From SMWD01 sp964629475 (lineage in GTDB: Bacteria; Pseudomonadota; Gammaproteobacteria; Steroidobacterales; GCA-2729495): DNA of 64,000 nucleotides. Of this stretch, positions 58,077 through 64,000 are shown piece by piece. Location of the stretch: contig CAZVQW010000003.1 of the NCBI GenBank assembly GCA_964629475.1, positions 124,001 to 188,000 of the forward strand. Direction: 5' to 3'. The first letter of the stretch is position 1. Each line of letters starts with the position of its first letter. The position numbers were made by a program, and so were the translations under genes. The notes below the pieces were generated by a model. It worked only from the letters and a program-made list of their open reading frames with translations, was not told where the DNA came from and searched no databases.

Positions 58077-58412
58077 TCAGTTTGACGTCAATTCAGCGCA
58101 GTCGACACATTCAAGACTCGCGGGACGAACGGCCAGACGCTGCTCACTGATTTCTTCACCGCAGGAAATACAGATACCGTAGTTGCCATTTTCAAGTCGC
58201 TGCATGGCAGCTTCGATGCTGGCCAGTTCTTCGACTGCTTCTGTTTCGAGCGCCGAGACGACTTCGACGTTGCCGAGCTCGGCTGCCTGTTCCGAGGAGT
58301 CTGCATTCAGCGGTTTGCGCGCATGGTTATGTATGGTCGTGACTCGTTTCTCGAGCTCTGCTTTCGTATCCAGCAGTTGTTTCTTCAGCTTGTCCCTGTT
58401 CATATTCTTCAT
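58077..58412 (-). CDS. TraR/DksA-family zinc-finger protein
   Basis: A 111-aa protein with a long N-terminal coiled coil (NRDKLKKQLLDTKAELEKRVTTIHNHARK) and the C4 zinc finger GICISCGEEISEQRLAVRPASLECVDCA. It is shorter than DksA (about 150 aa) and resembles the DksA-like/TraR proteins that bind the RNA polymerase secondary channel. The function of this copy is not shown. Convergent with the DUF6687-like gene. Confidence 0.88.
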   Translation of the reverse strand: MKNMNRDKLKKQLLDTKAELEKRVTTIHNHARKPLNADSSEQAAELGNVEVVSALETEAVEELASIEAAMQRLENGNYGICISCGEEISEQRLAVRPASLECVDCAELTSN

Positions 58413-58629
58413 CGGCTTCTTGCTTCCGGATGGGTCTGCCCAGTGTACGTCAAGAGCCGGGGATTTTGCACGCGGCCGGTATTCTGCCGCAAAGCCTCAC
58501 ACTGGCTCCGCTCTGTGGAAAGTCACAGTTTGAGCGGGGTTTTGCCGCACCGAAGCCGGTGACAAATATCGCCGGCGGGACGGAAGTCGGGTGGTAGACT
58601 GTCCGGCATATATCAAGGGATGTTTCTCA

Positions 58630-58869
58630 ATGACCCGGGTCAAAATCGAGTATTTTGCGATTCTTCGCGAACATGTCGGCAAGAGCGTCGAAGAGGTACA
58701 GACCGAGGCCGGAACCGCCCAGGAGCTCTTCGATGAACTCGCTGAGCGCTATGCGTTCCCGCAAATGAATTCCATGAAAGTTGCGATCAACGAAGAATTC
58801 AGCGATTGGAGCGCCGTGCTCGTCGATGGTGATTCGATTGCATTTATTCCACCGGTAGCCGGCGGATGA
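58630..58869 (+). CDS. moaD: Molybdopterin synthase small subunit
   Basis: A 79-aa ubiquitin-like sulfur carrier ending in the activatable VAGG (PPVAGG). VKIEYFAILREHVGKSVEEV opens the fold. AGGGA 10 bases before ATG 58630; the frame opens 39 bp earlier. It precedes and overlaps moaE by 4 bp. The other molybdenum cofactor genes (moaA, moaC, moeB) are not in the window. Confidence 0.95.
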   Translation: MTRVKIEYFAILREHVGKSVEEVQTEAGTAQELFDELAERYAFPQMNSMKVAINEEFSDWSAVLVDGDSIAFIPPVAGG

Positions 58870-59312
58870 AGCATTTTGCTTTTTCCCGGCAAGCGGTGTC
58901 CGGTAAAAAAGTGCGCGAGCTGGTGGCCGACGATGCATCGGGTGCATACGTGGCTTTTGAAGGCTGGGTTCGCAATCACAACGAAGGCCTGCAGGTCCGG
59001 TCTCTGGAATACGAGGCGTATGAGGGTTTGGGTGTCAAGGAAGGTGAACGCATCCTTGCCGAGGCACAAGAGCGATTCGGAATCAGCACGGTGTGCTGTA
59101 TTCATCGCCTCGGGCAACTCGAAATCGGCGATATCGCCGTTATCGTCGGGGTCAGCACGCCCCATCGCAGCGAAGCGTTCGAAGCCTGCCGGTTTATCAT
59201 CGACGCGGTGAAGCACCGCGTCCCGATATGGAAAAAAGAGTACTACACCAACGATGATTCCGGCTGGGTGAACTGTGAGCGCTGTTCAGCCGCAGCCCAT
59301 GATCACGATTAG
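58866..59312 (+). CDS. moaE: Molybdopterin synthase catalytic subunit
   Basis: A 148-aa subunit. GAYVAFEGWVRNHNEGLQVRSLEYEAYEG, AVKHRVPIWKKEYYTNDDSGWV (catalytic Lys) and IHRLGQLEIGDIAVIVGVSTPHR are canonical. The start ATG overlaps the moaD stop. Confidence 0.96.
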   Translation: MKHFAFSRQAVSGKKVRELVADDASGAYVAFEGWVRNHNEGLQVRSLEYEAYEGLGVKEGERILAEAQERFGISTVCCIHRLGQLEIGDIAVIVGVSTPHRSEAFEACRFIIDAVKHRVPIWKKEYYTNDDSGWVNCERCSAAAHDHD

Positions 59313-59340
59313 CGCTAAGAGAGCGTTTTCGTGGGTAAAA

Positions 59341-60156
59341 TCAACGGTCCTGTTGTTCGCGGGCAATCAGTTCATCGGCAACCGCCAGCATATCGTTGAA
59401 GTTCTTGATGCCGTCGCCGCTCGTCAGGTACTTGCCGTTGATAACGAGTAGCGGCACGCTTTGAATGCGATATCGTTGTGTCAGGTTCTTTGCACGCTTC
59501 AACTTGCTTTCAACTGCGAACGAGCGAAATGTTTTCTTGAAATCGTCCGTGGAGACACCGTTTTTGCCGACGAAGGCAATGATATCTGCTTCGCTGGTCA
59601 GCATATTATTGTTGATGTGCATTTCGGTAAAAATAGCCTGATGCAAAGCATCGAGCTGGCCGAGCGCTTCGAGGGTATAGAACAGCCGGGCATGAATTTC
59701 GTTTGTCGGGTTCCACATGACCGGAAGACGAATGAAGTTGACGCCGTCCGGCAGATTTTTTTCCCAGTTATTCACGATCGGGTCGAAGTTGAAGCAATGC
59801 GAACATCCGTACCAGAAGACTTCGGCGACTTCGACAACATCCGGCGGGCTGCTCGTACCCTGCGCCGTGGTTAATTTGATGTAGTGGGTGTTTGCCTTGT
59901 ATTTCTGTGGTGCGGGTGCGCTGGGTGTTTCACCCTGGGCCAGCACAATCTTGTCACTGGTCTGTTTGCTTGCAGGTGGCTCATCACCCGCCGATTCCTC
60001 GACGATTTCGACCTGTTTTGCGGGCACTTCAATCGGGTCGGTGGTTTGCTGAGCAGCTGGTTCGGTGAGGCTTTGTTCGGGTTCGGTCGTACCGCCGCAG
60101 GCGCCAAACAGCAGCATCAAAGTCGCCAGGATCAGGGATCGGGTCGGATTCATCAT
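59341..60156 (-). CDS. dsbA: DsbA-like thiol:disulfide lipoprotein
   Basis: A 271-aa periplasmic oxidoreductase with a lipoprotein signal ending LLFGAC (Cys20), a long acidic/Ala-Pro linker (residues 21-88) and a DsbA domain. The active site is EVFWYGCSHCFNFDP with CSHC rather than CPHC, and the cis-Pro loop is IQSVPLLVINGKYLTSG. It probably introduces disulfides into secreted proteins. In Pseudomonas dsbA shares this locus with engB and cytochrome c4; the c4 gene is not present here. Confidence 0.93.
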   Translation of the reverse strand: MMNPTRSLILATLMLLFGACGGTTEPEQSLTEPAAQQTTDPIEVPAKQVEIVEESAGDEPPASKQTSDKIVLAQGETPSAPAPQKYKANTHYIKLTTAQGTSSPPDVVEVAEVFWYGCSHCFNFDPIVNNWEKNLPDGVNFIRLPVMWNPTNEIHARLFYTLEALGQLDALHQAIFTEMHINNNMLTSEADIIAFVGKNGVSTDDFKKTFRSFAVESKLKRAKNLTQRYRIQSVPLLVINGKYLTSGDGIKNFNDMLAVADELIAREQQDR

Positions 60157-60430
60157 GTTGGGTCCTTTCGTTGTTCAGGGGCTTTCGCAATGGATGGTCG
60201 CGACGACCCGAAATTGTTCATATGCTGAATAATCCGGTGCATGATCCTTTGTCTCCCCCGGTCAGCTACGGGGCTCATGCTAATATCGCTGTCGCGGCGC
60301 ATTTTACACGAGTTTTCCGAAAATCAGGAGCCCGGCGCCCGGTTCGACATCGATTCCAGAATCTTGATAGTGCCCCGTAACACCGGTCGTGGCCGGATTA
60401 TGGGGCAATATCCGGTTTTTCTGGTGGATT

Positions 60431-61051
60431 ATGAGCGTACCTATGTCTGAGTTTCCTGATGCCTGTTTCCTGACCAGCGCCGACGACCCGGCCCAGTTTG
60501 TCATTGACAGCGGTGCCGAGGTCGCGTTTGCAGGCCGTTCGAATGCAGGCAAGTCTACGGCAATCAATGCGATAGTGAATCGTCGGAATTTTGCCCGGAC
60601 GAGCAAGCAGCCGGGCAGGACCCAGCTCGTCAATTTTTTCAGTCTCGGCGACGATCTGCGGCTCGTGGATCTGCCCGGATACGGTTTTGCGAAAGTCGGG
60701 CGTGCGAAGCGCCGTCATTGGAAGGAGTTACTCGAAGGCTACTTCCAGTCGCGACGGTCGCTGTCCGGCACGATTCTGGTCGTGGACAGTCGCCGATTGC
60801 TCGGTGAGTTTGACCGATTGATGATCGAGTGGTGCCGCGCCATCGATTGCCCGGTCCATGTGTTGCTGACCAAGGTCGACAAGCTCAAGCGCCGGGAAGC
60901 GACGGCAGGGCTCGCCGCAGTCCGCCGGGAGCTTGGTGATGGCGCTACGGTGCAATTGTTCTCGGGAACGAAGCGGCAGGGGCTCGATGAGGCACGGGAG
61001 AGTTTGCAGGCTTTGTTGATTGGGGCGCGGTTGGGGGATGGTGGGGTATAG
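60431..61051 (+). CDS. engB: Ribosome biogenesis GTPase EngB (YihA/YsxC)
   Basis: A 206-aa GTPase for 50S assembly. G1 AGRSNAGKST, G3 DLPGYGFA, G4 LTKVDKL and G5 SGTK are intact, and the family opening EVAFAGRSNAGKSTAINA is present. ATG 60431 is taken as start; ATG 60443 is also possible and the frame opens 42 bp earlier. It is convergent with polA. Confidence 0.95.
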   Translation: MSVPMSEFPDACFLTSADDPAQFVIDSGAEVAFAGRSNAGKSTAINAIVNRRNFARTSKQPGRTQLVNFFSLGDDLRLVDLPGYGFAKVGRAKRRHWKELLEGYFQSRRSLSGTILVVDSRRLLGEFDRLMIEWCRAIDCPVHVLLTKVDKLKRREATAGLAAVRRELGDGATVQLFSGTKRQGLDEARESLQALLIGARLGDGGV

Positions 61052-61107
61052 CGGTCGTTAAAAGCCACTAAAATACGCGATCATGCTTCTTTCTGGCTTG
61101 ATCAGGC

Positions 61108-61148
61108 ATAAAAAAACCCGGGCGACGCTGGGGCGAAGCCCGGGTTTC
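61108..61148 (-). terminator. Intrinsic terminator of the sRNA/polA side
   Basis: On the minus strand AAACCCGGG...CCCGGGTTT (61147-61139 and 61122-61114) forms a 9-bp stem with a 16-base loop and is followed by seven T. It would end the sRNA candidate and any polA read-through. Confidence 0.85.
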
Positions 61149-61217
61149 CGGGTAACCGACTTGGGGGGGCCGGTTAGTCGATGCCCGCCTAGGGAGGGTG
61201 GCGGGGCTTTTATCCTT
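61108..61217 (-). ncRNA. C-rich stem-loop sRNA candidate, polA-engB locus (sX13/ErsA/Spot 42 position)
   Basis: Minus-strand transcript candidate of about 110 nt. From its 5' side it folds into a hairpin GCCCCGCC...GGCGGGC with loop ACCCTCCCTA, a hairpin TAACCG...CGGTTA with loop GCCCCCCCAAGT, and the terminator above (loop CTTCGCCCCAGCGTCG). Unpaired C-runs in loops that can bind Shine-Dalgarno sequences are the style of the Xanthomonas sRNA sX13. Spot 42 in E. coli and ErsA in Pseudomonas lie in the same polA-engB interval on the polA strand, as here. No promoter could be pinned with confidence. Confidence 0.6.
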
Positions 61218-61220
61218 TTT
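61183..61220 (+). terminator. Candidate terminator for engB
   Basis: GCCCGCC-TAGGGAGGGT-GGCGGGGC followed by TTTTATCCTTTTT on the plus strand. It overlaps the complementary stem of the sRNA candidate. Confidence 0.65.
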
Positions 61221-61284
61221 GGAGGATATTGATTTTGAGCGTGTCTAACGAAAAAAGTTCCGCCGGAATAGTGATTGCGGCGAG

Positions 61285-64000
61285 TTAGTGCGCTTCATCC
61301 CAATTCTGCCCCGTGCCGGCATCGACTCTGAGCGGTACGTGCAGGTTGGCTGCGTTGCACATCAGGTCGGTGACGCGGTCGCGTACTTCGTCGGCATGGT
61401 CACGGTGCACTTCCAGGACCAGCTCGTCGTGTACCTGCATGATCAGACGGGCCTCGATTTTGCTGTCCGTCAGCCAGCCATCGACCGCGATCATGGCCTT
61501 CTTGATGATATCGGCCGCCGTGCCCTGCATTGGTGCATTGATCGCGCTGCGTTCGGCATACTGGCGTCGTTGTGCCTGGCGCGCGTTGATGTCCGGGAGA
61601 TACAGCCGGCGGCCGAAAACGGTTTCGACGAAACCGGCCTCACTCGCTTGTTCGCGGGTTGAATCCATATAGTCCCTGACGCCCGGATAGCGGGTGAAAT
61701 ACAGATCGATGTATTCCTGCGCCTGGTTGCGGTTGATGCCGAGCTGCCGGCCGAGTCCGAAGGCCGACATGCCGTAAATCAGGCCGAAATTAATTGCCTT
61801 GGCCGAGCGCCGCTGGTCCGCCGTTACGGCGTCGGGTTCGACGTCAAATACTTCCGCTGCGGTGGCCTGATGGATGTCGCGGTCTTCGGCGAATGCCGCA
61901 AGCAATCCTTCGTCTTGCGAGATATGCGCCATGATGCGCAGCTCGATCTGTGAGTAATCGGCAGCCAGCAAGATGTAATCGTCCGGAGCGATGAATGCCT
62001 GGCGAATCCGCCGGCCTTCGCCGGTACGTATCGGGATGTTCTGCAGGTTTGGGTCTGATGATGACAGGCGCCCCGTCGCCGCGACGGCCTGGTGATAGGA
62101 CGTGTGGATTCGCCCGGTACGCGGTGAGATCTGCAACGGCAGTTTATCGGTATAGGTCGATTTGAGTTTGGCCAGGCTGCGGTAATCGAGGATCAGCTGT
62201 GGTAACTCATACTCTTCGGCCAGTTCGCTCAATACGTCTTCGGCTGTCGACGGCTGACCCTTCGGTGTTTTGCGCAGAACCGGCAGGTCGAGTTCTTCGA
62301 ACAGGACTTGCTGGAGTTGTTTCGGTGAACCGAGGTTGAACGGGTGGCCGGCGGCATTATGAACCTCAGTCTCGACTGCGATCATCTGCTCGGCGAACTC
62401 CGAGCTCAGTTGACGCAGCAGTGCCTCGTCGACGAGTACGCCATTTGCCTCCGTGCGCATCAGTACTCTGAGCAGGGGTCGCTCGATGTCCGTGTAGACT
62501 GTTTCGAGATGACCGGTAGCCTCGATCTGCGGCCACATGGCCTCGTGCAGGCGTAAAGTAACGTCGGCATCTTCGGCGGCATACGGTGCGGCGGTCTCGA
62601 GCGGGACTTCGTCGAATCGCAGTTGTTTGGCGCCTTTGCCCGCTACGTCCGTGTAGCTGATAGTTTCCAGCCCGAGATATTTTCGCGCTACCGAGTCGAG
62701 ATCATGCCGGGTTGCGGTACTGTTCAGAACATATGATTCGAGCATCGAGTCGAATTGCATACCGTCGAGGCTGATGTCGTAGTTGCTCAGTACATGTGCA
62801 TCGTATTTCAGGTGATGGCCGACTTTGCTCTGCGTCGGATCTTCGAGCCAGGGCCGCAATCGCTCGAGTACTTCGTCACGGTCGAGCTGTTGCGGTGAGC
62901 CGGGGTAGGTATGCGCGACCGGCAGGTAGGCTGCTTCACCTTCGGCGATGGCGAACGAAAGCCCGACGAGCTCGGCCTCCATGTAATTGATGCTGGTTGT
63001 CTCCGTATCGAAACCGACGAGCCCGGCCCGGGTAATTTTCTTCAGCCAGGCTGTGAATTGCCTGTCCGTCAGGATGGTTTCGTAGTCTGCCGTCTGTGTC
63101 GGTTCGCCGGCTACCTGGCTGTCGTCCGGTTCAACCAGGGCATCGAGTAATCGCCGTAGCTCGAGTTCCTCGTACAGGCCGCGCAGTTTTTCGATGTCCG
63201 GTGCCGTTGGTTGCAGCGTGTCTGTTTTTTCTTCCAGTTCGAGGTCGGTTCGAATGGTGGCAAGATCTTTCGACAACAGCAGTGTGTCCCGGTGCTCATC
63301 GATGCGCTGTGCGAGACTCTTTGCGCCACGTATCGACAGGTCGGCGACGGCACCGACATTGGCAAGAAGATCATCGACATGATTAAAGTGCCCGAGCAGT
63401 GCGGTAGCAGTTTTCGGACCAACCTTGGGAACACCGGGGATGTTGTCGGAGCTGTCGCCGACCAGCGCAAGGTAATCGATGATCTGATCGGCGCGCACGC
63501 CGAAACGTGCCACGACGCCCTCGGTATCGGTTGCCCTGGGCGTACGGCTCGGGCCGCGTGGCATCGTATCGAGCAGGGTGACGCCGTCGCCGACGAGCTG
63601 CGCCATGTCCTTGTCGCCGGTCACGATCATGACGGTCATGCCATGCGTGGTGGCGTTTCGTGTCAGCGTTCCGATGACATCATCGGCTTCGACGCCGCCG
63701 ATACGCAGCAATGGCCAGCCGTTCGCAGTGATGGCTTCTAGCAGTGGTTCGACTTGCTCGCGCAGGTCATCAGGCATTGGCGGGCGATTAGCTTTGTAGT
63801 CTGCATATAGATCGTCACGGAATGTTTTTCCGGGCGCATCGAAAACAATTGCGAAATGTTCCGGGGATTCATCGCGGATCAGCTTGTTCAGCATTGCCAG
63901 GACGCCGTGAATCGCACCTGTCGGTTGGCCGGCCGAATTAGTCAGTTCCGGTAGCGCGTGGAATGCGCGATACAGATAAGAGGACCCGTCGACGAGGATC
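61285..64000 (-). CDS. polA: DNA polymerase I (5' end truncated by window edge)
   Basis: Replication and repair polymerase. The 5'-3' exonuclease domain (FDAPGKTFRDDLYADYKANRP, VEADDVIGTL, IVTGDKDMAQLV, GVPKVGPKTA), the 3'-5' exonuclease domain (FDTETTSINYMEAELVGLSFAI, with GHHLKYD) and the polymerase domain (DYSQIELRIMAHISQDEGLL, RRSAKAINFGLIYGMSAFGLG, MQVHDELVLEV) are in order. The frame continues past the first Met (63894) to the edge with ILVDGSSYLYRAFHALPELT, the true N-terminal sequence, so only the first one to five residues are missing. Confidence 0.97.
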   Translation of the reverse strand, partial: ILVDGSSYLYRAFHALPELTNSAGQPTGAIHGVLAMLNKLIRDESPEHFAIVFDAPGKTFRDDLYADYKANRPPMPDDLREQVEPLLEAITANGWPLLRIGGVEADDVIGTLTRNATTHGMTVMIVTGDKDMAQLVGDGVTLLDTMPRGPSRTPRATDTEGVVARFGVRADQIIDYLALVGDSSDNIPGVPKVGPKTATALLGHFNHVDDLLANVGAVADLSIRGAKSLAQRIDEHRDTLLLSKDLATIRTDLELEEKTDTLQPTAPDIEKLRGLYEELELRRLLDALVEPDDSQVAGEPTQTADYETILTDRQFTAWLKKITRAGLVGFDTETTSINYMEAELVGLSFAIAEGEAAYLPVAHTYPGSPQQLDRDEVLERLRPWLEDPTQSKVGHHLKYDAHVLSNYDISLDGMQFDSMLESYVLNSTATRHDLDSVARKYLGLETISYTDVAGKGAKQLRFDEVPLETAAPYAAEDADVTLRLHEAMWPQIEATGHLETVYTDIERPLLRVLMRTEANGVLVDEALLRQLSSEFAEQMIAVETEVHNAAGHPFNLGSPKQLQQVLFEELDLPVLRKTPKGQPSTAEDVLSELAEEYELPQLILDYRSLAKLKSTYTDKLPLQISPRTGRIHTSYHQAVAATGRLSSSDPNLQNIPIRTGEGRRIRQAFIAPDDYILLAADYSQIELRIMAHISQDEGLLAAFAEDRDIHQATAAEVFDVEPDAVTADQRRSAKAINFGLIYGMSAFGLGRQLGINRNQAQEYIDLYFTRYPGVRDYMDSTREQASEAGFVETVFGRRLYLPDINARQAQRRQYAERSAINAPMQGTAADIIKKAMIAVDGWLTDSKIEARLIMQVHDELVLEVHRDHADEVRDRVTDLMCNAANLHVPLRVDAGTGQNWDEAH

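Overview
The window is chromosome from a Gram-negative gammaproteobacterium, probably an uncultured or metagenome-assembled one: it carries a 100-N scaffold gap. Evidence for the group is the gene content: trpCFBA, the ubiE-ubiJ-ubiB and ubiK-comM blocks, hslVU-xerC-DUF484-dapF, algZ-algR-hemX-hemY, glnK-amtB, and polA/engB convergent around a small intergenic sRNA-type locus. The DNA is moderately GC-rich except in one AT-rich accessory block. No phage, plasmid, CRISPR, IS transposase or rRNA is visible; one tRNA-Arg(CCG) is present.

Layout. (1) 1-3545: trpC-trpF-trpB-trpA, tightly packed on +. (2) 3581-8340: accessory block, all genes on -, with small poorly conserved proteins, a deletion remnant of an aquaporin gene, and a good integron-type attC recombination site. 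(3) 8347-15868: - strand string dapF, DUF484, xerC, hslV, hslU, ubiE, ubiJ, ubiB, interrupted by a 74-bp near-perfect palindrome between xerC and hslV. (4) 15997-21607: an orphan ParA on +, then DUF4124-algZ-algR-hemX-hemY on -, without the hemC and hemD usually found between algR and hemX. (5) 21896-24305: torF-like porin, glnK and amtB on -, preceded by a sigma-54-type promoter and an NtrC-type site. (6) 24459-27222: ubiK, comM, an FNR-family regulator and tRNA-Arg. (7) 27251-36414: mixed genes including a three-part SDR/DUF2867/unknown fusion, peroxiredoxin-like and TlpA-like redox proteins, a BNR-type lipoprotein, a TrpB2, an FKBP lipoprotein and a CoA-ester lyase.

(8) 36633-43079: branched-chain (leucine-type) catabolic operon: isovaleryl-CoA dehydrogenase, MaoC hydratase, methylcrotonyl-CoA carboxylase beta-type subunit, and E1alpha, E1beta and E2 of a branched-chain 2-oxoacid dehydrogenase. 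The biotin carboxylase, E3, enoyl hydratase and HMG-CoA lyase partners are not here. (9) 43113-49227: small mostly + strand genes, starting with a truncated haemoglobin broken by a single amber codon. (10) 49321-51897: sulfatase lipoprotein interrupted by the assembly gap. (11) 52029-60156: panD and a series of small housekeeping or hypothetical genes including a beta-carbonic anhydrase, moaD-moaE, a DksA-like protein and a DsbA-like lipoprotein. (12) 60431-64000: engB and polA (truncated by the right edge), with a C-rich stem-loop RNA candidate between them at the locus used by Spot 42, ErsA and sX13 in other gammaproteobacteria.

Repeats recur: REP-like GTGGGAGCGGCTTTAGCCGC units near 7, 16650 and 33436, and several other inverted repeats. 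Start codons were chosen by family alignment and Shine-Dalgarno position; alternatives are stated where they matter. All family assignments come from reading the sequence, not from database searches.
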